From Vibrio jasicida CAIM 1864 = LMG 25398 (GTDB taxonomy: Bacteria > Pseudomonadota > Gammaproteobacteria > Enterobacterales > Vibrionaceae), in assembly GCF_000400365.1 (NCBI RefSeq), contig NZ_BAOG01000022.1:62001-126000 (forward strand): DNA of 64,000 nucleotides. Direction: 5' to 3'. Positions 36,170-45,058 of this stretch are shown in pieces. The notes under the pieces were generated by a model that made no database searches, was not told the origin of the DNA, and saw only the letters and a list, made by a program, of their open reading frames with translations. Numbering within the stretch: position 1 is the first letter of the stretch; each line of letters begins with the position of its first letter. The position numbers and the translations under genes are program-made.

Positions 36170-37189
36170 TTACTCCACTGTTGGCTCTTCGTAGAGCAGT
36201 AGCTGAATTTCACCCGCTTCATCCAACTCACGCACCATCTGCATAATATCCTGACGCGCGCGCTGTACTCGGCTCAACACGACGGCTCCACGCAGTTCCA
36301 TATCGTCTTCTAACGCTTTCACCATACGTTGCGGCATAGAACGCTTGATCGCCTGTTGCAGTAGGATATCGGCACCTTTCAATGCCACCGCCCACAGTTC
36401 CAATGGGATCTGTTGCACCAACGCATCCATGGTTTCTTCGCGCTGACGGCCCAGCACCATGAAATCAAACATATTCTCTTCGATTTCGTTTACCACATTC
36501 TCGTCATGCAACTTAAGCATTTCCATCAAGGACGCGCGGTCGCCTTCAAATCGGTTAATGATGTCAGCAGCTTGTTTCACGCCCGACAACGGGGTGCTTT
36601 GACTTGCAGACACTTTCTCGATACAACGTTCCACCAATTCGTGCAAATCGTTCGCAACCTGATGGTCAATATCTTGCAACTGAGCAATACGGAACACGAT
36701 TTCATCATGGTAGTCCTGCGGCAGATGCTTCAAAACAGCCGACGAACTGTCTGCTGGTAAATACGCCAAGAAAATCGCCTGCATTTGCGGATGTTCGTTA
36801 ACAATGAATCGCGCTAATGTCTCGGCCTCTACCCATTGTAAGCGCTGCATGTTGTTACGAATTTCATCGCCATACAGGTTGTTCAGCAGACCTTTTGCCA
36901 AATCGTTACCTAAAGCTTTGCGTAAAGTGTTCGACAAGTATTCTTTCGATGCGCCACGAATGCCGCTGTGCTCGCGAAAATCTTCAAAAAAATGCTGAAT
37001 CACACCGCGAGCAGAATCACTTTTGATGCCATTTAACTTTGCCATCGCACGTGTCACTCGCTGGGTCTCATCACGGCTGAAGTGCTGCAACACTTTTGCT
37101 GCGGCATCCTCACCCATGCCCAGCAGCACGAGCGCGGTTTGTTCTACATAACTAAGCGTCTGCTTTGACGTTGACTGAGCTGTGTTCAT
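36170..37189 (-). CDS. fliG: Lateral flagellar motor switch protein FliG
   Basis: A 339-residue C-ring rotor protein that binds FliF through its N-terminus and meets the stator through its C-terminal charged helix. Visible are LSYVEQTALVLLGMGEDAAA at the start, the middle-domain EHPQMQAIFLAYLPADSSS with HPQ, and the torque helix RSMPQRMVKALEDDMELRGAV. The length equals the usual 330-345. Start ATG 37189 overlaps the fliF end by 38 bases. Confidence 0.97.
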   Translation of the reverse strand: MNTAQSTSKQTLSYVEQTALVLLGMGEDAAAKVLQHFSRDETQRVTRAMAKLNGIKSDSARGVIQHFFEDFREHSGIRGASKEYLSNTLRKALGNDLAKGLLNNLYGDEIRNNMQRLQWVEAETLARFIVNEHPQMQAIFLAYLPADSSSAVLKHLPQDYHDEIVFRIAQLQDIDHQVANDLHELVERCIEKVSASQSTPLSGVKQAADIINRFEGDRASLMEMLKLHDENVVNEIEENMFDFMVLGRQREETMDALVQQIPLELWAVALKGADILLQQAIKRSMPQRMVKALEDDMELRGAVVLSRVQRARQDIMQMVRELDEAGEIQLLLYEEPTVE

Positions 37190-38903
37190 TGATGTTTACC
37201 CATTGTTTCAGAATTTCGGCTACACGCTCAGGCTCTTCATTAGCAATAAGCTGTAGGTGTTTCAATTGGATTTCTAATGGAGAGCCGGCTGGCGGTAACA
37301 TGTCGCTGTTGACGTCCAAACCAGAGGAGACGGCAATCCCCTTCTCGGACAGTCGGCGATTCAATACTTCTTCACGTTCACGCTCTTCACGCGTTTGCAG
37401 ATTGTCGTATTGCGGCTCTTCCTGTGGTTCAGCAAACTCCAGTTCCTGTGACGGTTTATCAGCTCCAGTTAAGTGCATGATCAAAGGACGAAGCACAAAA
37501 AAGATCATCGCTAATCCCAACATCCCGCCAATCACATAACGCAAGGGTTGCTGTACGGTTGGGTCTTGCCACCAAGGCAGTGCTGGCGGCGCATCAATCT
37601 CGATTGGTGTGAAGTTGAAGCTCATCAAACTCAAACTGTCGCCACGAGTCGCAGAAATGCCGACAGCGTCCATGATCATTGTTGAGATTTGGGACTTGTC
37701 CGCTTCGCTCCATGCCACACCATCTGGTGATGCTTGTGAATTCAAGAGGACTGACACACTTAGCTTGTCAATTTGCCCCTGCTGATATTGAGTACGACGA
37801 ACACTGCTGCCAACCGCATATTGACGATTGATCTCTGAGCGCGCGTTAGTGTTTTGGCTATCGTTGGTTGGCGTTTCACCCGTAACCGGAGGTTGATTGC
37901 TTAGTGAGCCAGGGATGCCCAAAGCAATTTGATCAATTGAGTTATTTTGAATGGTATGTTCATTGCGAACCACTGGCGCATTATCGAGGATCTCTTGCGT
38001 CTCTTCGACTTGACTAAAGTCCATATCGGCTGCAACTTGCACGCGGAAGTTACTTGGGCCAACAATCGGCGTTAGCATGTCTGAAGCACGCTGGATGATT
38101 TGCTTCTCGACACTCTTTTGGTATTCAAGGTATTTAGCGTTAACTTTACCCGCTTCTGCAGAGGCAACATCTGCACTCAATAGTCGGCCATATTGGTCAA
38201 TCACCGAAACAAATTCTGCCTTCATTGCCGTCACACTACCCACCACCAAATTGATGATGGCTTCCACTTGTTCTGGCTTGAGATCTTCACCTGGTTTCAG
38301 TTCTAACATCACTGATGCAGAAGGGTTTTCTGTATTCTGGCGGACAAACAAGGTTTGACGAGGAATCGCTAAGTGCACACGCGCATTTGCGACTGCATTA
38401 AGCGACATGATAGTGCGTACTAACTCCCCCTCTAAACCATGACGATAACGCGCCGTTTCCATAAACTGACTGGTGCCAAGAGAGCTGTCTTCTTTTAGCG
38501 AATCTAAACCCGTAGGCAATTTCGCTTTAACCCCTTTTGATGCCAACAACATGCGGATACGAGCGACTTCACCTTCTGGCACTAATACTTGTCCATTTTG
38601 CTCTTGCATGCGGTAGCTGATGCCTTCGCTTTCCAGTACCGACACAATCTCACCGATATCAAAGCGCTCTTGCTGGCTGTAAAGCGGACGGAAACTTTGG
38701 GAAGAGCTCCATAATGCAACCACGATAATCGCAGCAACAATCGCGGCTAAAACCGCAGACAACACCAGATTGCGTTGGCTGCTAGACCACAACTGTTTGA
38801 TTTTATTTGTGACATCATTCATCCCATTATTCGATGAAAGCGTCTGTGTCGTGCCGGAATGCATCGCAGAATTTCCGGCCACTTGAGTGGTAAGTTCTGA
38901 CAT
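37152..38903 (-). CDS. fliF: Lateral flagellar MS-ring protein FliF
   Basis: A 583-residue MS-ring subunit. TM1 is at about residues 45-65 (VLSAVLAAIVAAIIVVALW), TM2 at about 455-475 (YVIGGMLGLAMIFFVL), with a periplasmic ring-building region between them that includes EGELVRTIMSLNAVANARVHL and PSASVMLELKPGEDL. The cytosolic tail (SPLEIQLKHLQLIANEEPERVAEILKQW) binds FliG. It is shortly after fliE and overlaps fliG. Confidence 0.97.
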   Translation of the reverse strand: MSELTTQVAGNSAMHSGTTQTLSSNNGMNDVTNKIKQLWSSSQRNLVLSAVLAAIVAAIIVVALWSSSQSFRPLYSQQERFDIGEIVSVLESEGISYRMQEQNGQVLVPEGEVARIRMLLASKGVKAKLPTGLDSLKEDSSLGTSQFMETARYRHGLEGELVRTIMSLNAVANARVHLAIPRQTLFVRQNTENPSASVMLELKPGEDLKPEQVEAIINLVVGSVTAMKAEFVSVIDQYGRLLSADVASAEAGKVNAKYLEYQKSVEKQIIQRASDMLTPIVGPSNFRVQVAADMDFSQVEETQEILDNAPVVRNEHTIQNNSIDQIALGIPGSLSNQPPVTGETPTNDSQNTNARSEINRQYAVGSSVRRTQYQQGQIDKLSVSVLLNSQASPDGVAWSEADKSQISTMIMDAVGISATRGDSLSLMSFNFTPIEIDAPPALPWWQDPTVQQPLRYVIGGMLGLAMIFFVLRPLIMHLTGADKPSQELEFAEPQEEPQYDNLQTREEREREEVLNRRLSEKGIAVSSGLDVNSDMLPPAGSPLEIQLKHLQLIANEEPERVAEILKQWVNINEHSSVNVKADA

Positions 38904-38906
38904 GGA

Positions 38907-39263
38907 TTACACCGGCATCTTCATTATATCTTCAAACGACATCACTACTTTGTTGCGCACTTGCATCAAAGCATTGAAAGAGAGACTCGCCTTCTGACTG
39001 GCGACCATTGCCCCTACTAAATCATCACTTTTACCGGTCTCAACGGCTGTCATTTTTTGACTGGCGACCGATTGGTGTTGGTTAACCGTGTCCAAAACGC
39101 TGGTCATTGCTTGCGAGAAAGACAATGGTGCATTCAAAGATTGCTGATCCAAAGGGTTAGCACTCACTACAAATTCTGGCGGCTGAACATGCGTTCGCAT
39201 CGCCTCCATTTTCGACAGCATTAATTGCTCTGCTGAGACCGCATTGGTAGGTTGACTTGCCAT
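38907..39263 (-). CDS. fliE: Lateral flagellar hook-basal body protein FliE
   Basis: A 118-residue rod/MS-ring linker. It has the family C-terminus FNALMQVRNKVVMSFEDIMKMPV and the middle KADDLVGAM-like DDLVGAMVASQKASLSF, with FSQAMTSVLDTVNQHQS. Start ATG 39263 has AGGAG upstream. Between lafK (14 bases) and fliF (3 bases). Confidence 0.95.
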   Translation of the reverse strand: MASQPTNAVSAEQLMLSKMEAMRTHVQPPEFVVSANPLDQQSLNAPLSFSQAMTSVLDTVNQHQSVASQKMTAVETGKSDDLVGAMVASQKASLSFNALMQVRNKVVMSFEDIMKMPV

Positions 39264-39277
39264 CTACATTTCTCCTT

Positions 39278-40612
39278 TTAGGCAGCCGAGCCAAGCGCCG
39301 ACTGTAAATCAATACCGTGTTCGCGCATTGCTGCAAGCTTGTAACGTAACGCTCGGGTAGACACACCCAAGGCATTTGCGGTTTTGGTTCGGTTTCCACC
39401 AAACTGACGTAATTTATCGAGGATGAACTGGAACTCAGCTTGCTTCTTCGCTTCAACATGACCAAAACTTGAGGTTGGCTCTGTGCGAGGGACTGGCGTC
39501 AGCAATTCAATTGGTAGCATCAGATCATGCGCAGTGATGTAATCACCGTGACGCATGACCAAAGCGCGTTGAATGACGTTTTCGAGTTCACGAATATTGC
39601 CCGGCCAGTGATATTGGCTTAGGGCAGCAATCGCATCTTGAGAAAGGTGACAGCGACTGCCATCTTGATATTTCCCAATAAAGAATTGGCTGATCGGTAA
39701 AATATCTTCTTTGCGTTCACGAAGCGGTGGCCAGTGCAGTGGCAAAACATCTAAGCGGTAGTAGAGATCTTCGCGGAACGTGCCTTTTTGCACTTCTTCA
39801 CGCAAGTCTTTGTTGGTCGCAGCAATCACTCGAATATCGAGTTGAATGGCTTTGTGGCTACCAACGCGTTCCACTTCACGCTCTTGTAATACACGTAACA
39901 ACTTCGCCTGTACCGCAGGTGACATCTCACCAATCTCATCTAATAAAATGGTGCCACCGTTGGCTTCTTCAAACTTACCGCTTTGAGAATTGGTCGCCCC
40001 TGTAAACGCCCCTTTAACGTGGCCAAACAGCACGGCTTCCAGCATGGATTCCGGAATCGCAGCACAGTTCACCGCAATAAAAGGCCCATCAAGGCGAGAA
40101 GATTGCTCATGGACATAACGAGCCAGCACTTCTTTACCCGTTCCCGACTCGCCAGTGATCAATACACTGGCGTTGGTGCAAGCTGCACGATGAGCCAGTT
40201 GTAAAACTTGTTTACTGCGCCATGACTCTGCAACAATGTTCGCTAAAGGTTTACCCAGAGCCTCAACACGCTTGAGCAAATTGAGTAACTGATTGGTCTC
40301 AAAAGGACGAAGCAAGTAATCAGTCGCACCGGACTTCATAGTCTCTGCGGCCAAAATACCTTGGTCTTGATCTACAATCGCAATCACGACACCCGAATTA
40401 CGCTGTTTCTGATGACAAGCAACAAACTCGCGTACACACATATCCGGCAAGGTTGAGCTCACCAAGGTGATGCTCGCTCGCTCTTCCAGCAATGCACTTC
40501 GCCCAGTACGACTGTGCCTAGCGGTATACCCTGCGCTCCCCAGTACATCCAGTACCGGTTGAGCAAGACGTTCATTTGGCTCAACCAACAAAATATCCAT
40601 TTTCGTCATCAT
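39278..40612 (-). CDS. lafK: Lateral flagellar sigma-54 activator LafK
   Basis: A 444-residue NtrC-type enhancer-binding protein, master activator of early lateral flagellar genes. An N-terminal receiver-like region (DILLVEPNERLAQPVLDVLG) lacks the typical phospho-Asp context (SSTLPDM), so it may not be phosphorylated. The AAA+ domain has Walker A ITGESGTGKEVLARY, the sigma-54 loop GAFTGA, Walker B GGTILLDEIGEM and sensor RLDVLPLHWPPLRER-type RED; the C-terminal Fis-type HTH is RTKTANALGVSTRALRYKL. The first ATG sits on the motY stop (ATGATGA). In V. parahaemolyticus LafK with RpoN drives lateral class 2 genes. Confidence 0.97.
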   Translation of the reverse strand: MMTKMDILLVEPNERLAQPVLDVLGSAGYTARHSRTGRSALLEERASITLVSSTLPDMCVREFVACHQKQRNSGVVIAIVDQDQGILAAETMKSGATDYLLRPFETNQLLNLLKRVEALGKPLANIVAESWRSKQVLQLAHRAACTNASVLITGESGTGKEVLARYVHEQSSRLDGPFIAVNCAAIPESMLEAVLFGHVKGAFTGATNSQSGKFEEANGGTILLDEIGEMSPAVQAKLLRVLQEREVERVGSHKAIQLDIRVIAATNKDLREEVQKGTFREDLYYRLDVLPLHWPPLRERKEDILPISQFFIGKYQDGSRCHLSQDAIAALSQYHWPGNIRELENVIQRALVMRHGDYITAHDLMLPIELLTPVPRTEPTSSFGHVEAKKQAEFQFILDKLRQFGGNRTKTANALGVSTRALRYKLAAMREHGIDLQSALGSAA

Positions 40613-41646
40613 TGAACCTTTACCTTCTCTTGTTGGGATTGTTGTTTTACTTCTGAGTTGTTGTTAGCAAACTCGTTTTTGGTAATCACACGCTCGTTAT
40701 CTCGAACTAAGCGCAACGTCACGCGGCGGTTCTTAGCCTGCCCTGCTTGGGTGTTATTGCTTGCAATTGGGTAGCGAGCTCCGTGCGCACGAACTTCAAT
40801 CAAGTGAGGAGCAATGCCATTTGCAATGAGCTCATCTGCGACCTGTTGAGCTCGTTGGCGTGAAATCTTCAGATTAATTAATTGAGCACCAACATTGTCG
40901 GTATAACCGTCAACTAAGATTTTAGTGACGCGCTCATCAACAACAACATAACTATGCAAAGCAGCTAATGTGTTTTTTTGAGATGAGTTCAGTGCCTGTT
41001 GGCCAAACTGAAAAGGAAGAATCAGATCTCGAGCTTGAGAAAACGACAGCTTAGGTAACTGTTCTCGACATTGATTGAAAGACGCTAGTGCATGTTGGAT
41101 TTGAATGGTTGGCAACGTGACACTATCTATGGCGGAAGGATTGCTTCCACTTAGTGACAGTGTAACCCAGTTACCTGATGCCATTTCAAGAATGAGCGAA
41201 TCTGCACCAGTTAAGAACTCAAATCGGTGAGTAGGCTGCGCAAACGTATGCGATGCCTTTTCCTTTCTATAAAGCTCTTTATGCCACGGAGCACTCTGAC
41301 TTCCTAACACAGCCTTTTCCCATTTATTGTTGTTATCTTGAACATCAGCAATAAAGAGAACTCGGTTGTTTGGCTCTGCACGGAAATAAAACTTCCCCTG
41401 CGGAACAGTTGAATGCACTAAGTTGCATTCAAATTTATCACCCTTATATGACCAAGTGGAAATATCCATAGGTATTGTGACACTCTCACCAGCCAATGTG
41501 AAATTAGTTGATGATAGTCCAAACAAAAAAACTATTTTTAAAAATATAATTAAGCACCTTCCACCTTGGTATATCTTACATACCTCTGACTTAGATGATT
41601 TAATTAAAAATGCCATTGAATTAGAAGATTCGGCATAGGTAATCAT
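40609..41646 (-). CDS. motY: Lateral MotY-type motor protein
   Basis: A 345-residue exported protein with a hydrophobic signal segment at about residues 31-50 (CLIIFLKIVFLFGLSSTNF). The N-terminal part (STWSYKGDKFECNLVHSTV) is the MotY domain that sits under the basal body; the C-terminal OmpA/peptidoglycan-binding domain has ILVDGYTDNVGAQLINLKIS, SRQRAQQVADELIANGI and the conserved NRRVTL. It anchors the stator to the wall. ATG 41646 has AGGGA six bases upstream, though 30 residues before the signal core are unusually long; ATG 41616 is the alternative. First gene of the leftward operon. Confidence 0.93.
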   Translation of the reverse strand: MITYAESSNSMAFLIKSSKSEVCKIYQGGRCLIIFLKIVFLFGLSSTNFTLAGESVTIPMDISTWSYKGDKFECNLVHSTVPQGKFYFRAEPNNRVLFIADVQDNNNKWEKAVLGSQSAPWHKELYRKEKASHTFAQPTHRFEFLTGADSLILEMASGNWVTLSLSGSNPSAIDSVTLPTIQIQHALASFNQCREQLPKLSFSQARDLILPFQFGQQALNSSQKNTLAALHSYVVVDERVTKILVDGYTDNVGAQLINLKISRQRAQQVADELIANGIAPHLIEVRAHGARYPIASNNTQAGQAKNRRVTLRLVRDNERVITKNEFANNNSEVKQQSQQEKVKVQ

Positions 41647-42031
41647 ATTAATTCCCTATTCTGAAATATAAAAAATGGTCATTAAACGTTCAAGGAAGCT
41701 TAGAGAAATGCTTAAAAAATCGAACTTAATACCATAAAAACAAAGAGTTAAAAAACTCAAGCTCTAAAGCTTATTCTACAACCACGACTGCACTTGGTTG
41801 AAATAACAACGAATTAGCTCACTACTTGTTATAATTATTAATAACTGATTTATTAGTTCAAACTACCGTTTTTTAATTTTTATTAAAAGTGCCTATGCTT
41901 CGATTCAAATCAACATATGAACTAAAGTCACAATCTTTAAAGTTGAAACTAAAAGAATCTAAAAAAGTCTGTGTATGCTGTGCGCAATTAAGTTAAAACA
42001 GTTTCGTTTGTTAAGGCACGGTAAAATATAA
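41647..42031. other. Divergent control region of the lateral flagellar cluster
   Basis: 385 AT-rich bases between motY (leftward) and fliM (rightward); both operon promoters must lie here. I found no GG-N10-GC sigma-54 element on either strand and no GCCGATAA box, so these early operons appear to use another promoter type, perhaps sigma-70. AAGGCACGG before fliM is a weak ribosome site. Confidence 0.55.
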
Positions 42032-42850
42032 ATGGAAAGTAGAGTTAATGAGCCTATTTCTGACATCAAATTGCTTGATGTAGAACTGCTAGGCAAGCCA
42101 ATTCATATCATTCGTGAAAAGCTCGAAATTTTAATTTCAGAATCTTGTACTAGCCTGACCAACGAGTTACAAAATTGGCTCAGCTCCAACAAAATTGAGG
42201 CGACCTTAACGTCGGTAGAGCTACATCGCTTCTCACCAACCTTGTTGGATAAAGACCAAACATCGAGCTATCTGCATCAAGAGGGTGGCATGGTCTTTAT
42301 CCACAGTGATGCCCATACCTTAGTCAAACTCGCCGACCGCTTTTATGGCGCAAGCAACGACCGCGCCTCGACCACGTTGACGGCCAGTGATCTTCGCCTT
42401 CAAGAACGTATCAGCCGTATCATTACCAACTGGCTTGCCCCCCAAGAGATGTGGCAAACCTGCGAGTACGAAACGCCGCGCGGAATTGGTTTGCATGCGG
42501 AGCTTGCGATCACATTCGAAGACTACCAAGGTGCCATTCATCTCAAACTCGATAGCACATTAATCCAAACCTTAATTGAGCAGCTTGAGCTTCATACCGA
42601 TGCTGATCTCTATCAACCGTTTTGTCGTTCATTGGAAACGACGCCTGTTCGCCTCAATGTCGTACTGAGCAAAAAGACCATGGCGCTCAGTGATGTAGCG
42701 GGCTTACAGCCTAACGATATTCTGCCTATCGAGCTGCTCAATACCGTACCAGTCAGCATCGGTAATCAACCTCTTTTCACTGGTCGTGTTGCAGAACAAG
42801 ACGGTCAGCTTGTATTGATTTTTAACCCAGATAAGGAATCGCAGCGATGA
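42032..42850 (+). CDS. fliM: Lateral flagellar motor switch protein FliM
   Basis: A 272-residue C-ring protein. The middle domain is seen at VELHRFSPTLLDKDQTSSY, GGMVFIHSDAHTLVKLADRFYG and RLQERISRIITNWLAPQ, and the C-terminal SpoA/FliN-like domain at PVRLNVVLSKKTMALSDVAGLQPNDILPIEL. Most FliM proteins (330 or so residues) open with a CheY-binding LSQDEIDALL peptide; here the N-terminus is MESRVNEPISDIKLLDVELL with no such peptide. Fits a lateral motor that turns one way only. Stop overlaps fliN start by four bases. Confidence 0.94.
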   Translation: MESRVNEPISDIKLLDVELLGKPIHIIREKLEILISESCTSLTNELQNWLSSNKIEATLTSVELHRFSPTLLDKDQTSSYLHQEGGMVFIHSDAHTLVKLADRFYGASNDRASTTLTASDLRLQERISRIITNWLAPQEMWQTCEYETPRGIGLHAELAITFEDYQGAIHLKLDSTLIQTLIEQLELHTDADLYQPFCRSLETTPVRLNVVLSKKTMALSDVAGLQPNDILPIELLNTVPVSIGNQPLFTGRVAEQDGQLVLIFNPDKESQR

Positions 42851-43215
42851 GCGAAGCGCAAGAGAACCAAGCATTCGACGCCGATGAATTAAATTTTGAC
42901 GACTTTCAGTTAGAGGACTTTGAAACGGAACAAGCCTTCAAACCGGAGCCTGCCGCTGAGCGCGATTTAAGCTTTTTCAAAAGCATTCCCGTCACTGTGA
43001 CCTTGGAAGTCGCTAGCAAAGAAATCCCATTGGGGGATTTGATGAAAGCGGGCGAAGGAACCGTGATCGAATTGGATAAACTCAATGGCGAGCCTTTAGA
43101 TGTAAAAGTAAACGGGTCTCTGATGGGGCAAGCGGAAGTCGTCGTCATTAACGACAAATATGGTCTTCGTCTTATTGATGTACACGACTCAGCGTTGAGC
43201 GGTGTTGGACGCTAA
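42847..43215 (+). CDS. fliN: Lateral flagellar motor switch protein FliN
   Basis: A 122-residue C-ring protein with an acidic N-terminal 45 residues and one SpoA domain: IPVTVTLEVASKEIPLGDLM, GTVIELDKLNGEPLDVKVNG and AEVVVINDKYGLRLIDV. Standard length. It overlaps fliM in an ATGA, so the two are coupled. fliP follows directly, without fliO. Confidence 0.96.
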   Translation: MSEAQENQAFDADELNFDDFQLEDFETEQAFKPEPAAERDLSFFKSIPVTVTLEVASKEIPLGDLMKAGEGTVIELDKLNGEPLDVKVNGSLMGQAEVVVINDKYGLRLIDVHDSALSGVGR

Positions 43216-43233
43216 ATTCCGGTGGGTTGCGTA

Positions 43234-44001
43234 ATGAATTGTCTGAGTGTTTGGCAGCGTCGTTTGCCGTTACTAGTATTGGGGTTGGTTGGCGTGCTGT
43301 TGTTTGCCTTCCCAACCATGGCGGCAGATAACGGCTTGACCATTTTGTCGGTGTCCGATGGGGACACGCAACAAGAATACAGCGTTAAGCTCCAGATTCT
43401 GTTGCTCATGACCGCACTCAGTTTCTTACCAGCCTTTGTTTTGATGGCCACCAGTTTCACGCGAATCATTGTTGTTTTGGCGATCTTACGCCAAGCCTTG
43501 GGCCTACAACAAAGCCCACCGAACCGCGTGCTGGTTGGCATTGCATTGACACTCACTCTGCTCATCATGCGTCCGGTTTGGACTGACATCTACGATAATG
43601 CCTTCCAACCTTACGACAACGGTGAAATTACCTTAATACAAGCGTTCTCCGTTGCAGAAAAACCGGTCAGAAACTTCATGCTGGCGCAAACGCATCAAAG
43701 TTCGTTAGAGCAGATGCTACGCATTGCCAATGAACCCATCGACCAAAACGTCGAGGATATTTCTTTCGCCGTTGTACTCCCTGCGTTTGTCATCAGTGAA
43801 CTGAAAACCGCCTTCCAAATTGGCTTCATGCTGTTCATTCCGTTTTTGATCATTGACCTTGTGGTCGCCAGTGTATTGATGGCAATGGGTATGATGATGC
43901 TTTCACCTCTGATCATTTCATTGCCATTCAAGTTGGTGATATTTGTTCTTGTCGATGGCTGGGCAATGACGGTTGGCACGCTTTCCGCCAGTTTCGGTTA
44001 G
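43234..44001 (+). CDS. fliP: Lateral flagellar export gate protein FliP
   Basis: A 255-residue export gate protein with a cleavable signal peptide (ending MAADN, about residue 30) and four TM segments. Family motifs are [60 protein letters not shown] and [20 protein letters not shown] 43234 is chosen; a GTG at 43222 is in frame. It begins 18 bases after fliN with no fliO between. Confidence 0.96.
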   Translation: MNCLSVWQRRLPLLVLGLVGVLLFAFPTMAADNGLTILSVSDGDTQQEYSVKLQILLLMTALSFLPAFVLMATSFTRIIVVLAILRQALGLQQSPPNRVLVGIALTLTLLIMRPVWTDIYDNAFQPYDNGEITLIQAFSVAEKPVRNFMLAQTHQSSLEQMLRIANEPIDQNVEDISFAVVLPAFVISELKTAFQIGFMLFIPFLIIDLVVASVLMAMGMMMLSPLIISLPFKLVIFVLVDGWAMTVGTLSASFG

Positions 44002-44012
44002 CAGGAGGCAAT

Positions 44013-44282
44013 ATGACACCTGAGTTAACCGTTACACTGTTTTCTGACGCAGTATGGCTGATCATTTTAATGGTAGCAGTCTTAGTCGTTCCGGGATTGA
44101 TCGTCGGTCTTGGCATTGCGGTGTTTCAAGCCGCAACCCAAATCAACGAACAAACCTTAAGTTTTTTGCCACGTCTACTGGTCACCCTGTTGATGGTGAT
44201 TTTTGCAGGGCATTGGATGCTACGAAAAATCATGGAGCTGTTTGATTTCTTGTTCCATAACATACCGGGAATGATCGGCTAA
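44013..44282 (+). CDS. fliQ: Lateral flagellar export gate protein FliQ
   Basis: An 89-residue protein of two TM helices (AVWLIILMVAVLVVPGLIVGL and FLPRLLVTLLMVIFAGHWML) with GIAVFQAATQINEQTLSFLP between, the FliQ hallmark. It has GCAGGAGG upstream and its stop overlaps the fliR start. Confidence 0.96.
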   Translation: MTPELTVTLFSDAVWLIILMVAVLVVPGLIVGLGIAVFQAATQINEQTLSFLPRLLVTLLMVIFAGHWMLRKIMELFDFLFHNIPGMIG

Positions 44283-45058
44283 TGGCGATCACGTTTGCAG
44301 AACTGTCTGTGATTCTCGGTCAACTTTGGTGGCCGTTTTTTCGCATCGGTGCGGTCTTTATTTCCATGCCATTCTTTGGCGATGCGTTGATTCCAGTTTG
44401 GGTCCGTAGCTTACTCGCCTTCTCTATCGTGGTGATCACCGCACCACTGATGCCACCCATGCCAGCAGTCGAACTGTTTTCTATGACTTCCTTGTTCCTT
44501 GCATTCGAACAAGCGATATGGGGGCTGATGTTTGGCCTTATTCTGCACATGCTATTCAATGTTTTTACCATGCTTGGTCAAATCGTTTCTTTGCAAATGG
44601 GCTTAGGCATGGCAATGATGAATGACCCAGTCAACGGCCTTTCGGTGGCGATTCTTGGTCGCATGTTCTTAATCTTCTCGACCTTATTATTTCTTGCTCT
44701 GGAGGGGCACTTGTTGGTTATCGACATCGTCATACAAAGCTTTGTCGTCTGGCCCGTTGGCTCTGGGTTAACCGCACTCTCGCTGAAAGGCGTGGTCAGT
44801 ATTTTCGGCTGGATGTTCGCTTCTTCACTTGCTTTGGCTCTACCTGCCATTGTATCCATGCTGCTTGCAAACATTAGCTTTGGTGTGATGAATCGCGCCG
44901 CGCCTTCATTAAACGTTTACGCTCTGGGCTTCCCTATGACTATGCTGCTAGGTTTGTTCAGCGTCTTGATATCCGTTTCTGGTGTCCCTAGCCGTTACAC
45001 CGCATTAGTGCATGACACCATTCGCCACTTGAATAACTTTATGTTGGGGGGCGCATGA
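44282..45058 (+). CDS. fliR: Lateral flagellar export gate protein FliR
   Basis: A 258-residue, six-helix export gate protein. It shows PFFRIGAVFISMPFFGDALI, SLQMGLGMAMMNDPVNGLS and FGVMNRAAPSLNVYALGFPM, all FliR hallmarks. It overlaps flhB by four bases; together FliPQR and FlhB form the export gate. Confidence 0.96.
   Translation: MAITFAELSVILGQLWWPFFRIGAVFISMPFFGDALIPVWVRSLLAFSIVVITAPLMPPMPAVELFSMTSLFLAFEQAIWGLMFGLILHMLFNVFTMLGQIVSLQMGLGMAMMNDPVNGLSVAILGRMFLIFSTLLFLALEGHLLVIDIVIQSFVVWPVGSGLTALSLKGVVSIFGWMFASSLALALPAIVSMLLANISFGVMNRAAPSLNVYALGFPMTMLLGLFSVLISVSGVPSRYTALVHDTIRHLNNFMLGGA

Noticed and set aside
37152..37189. Frameshift between fliG and fliF
   Set aside because: The 38-base overlap is of two intact genes with complete N- and C-termini, as is usual in flagellar operons.
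41647..42031. Sigma-54 or sigma-28 promoter for motY or fliM
   Set aside because: All GG and GC pairs in the region were checked for the N10 spacing on both strands; none fits, and no GCCGATAA is present.
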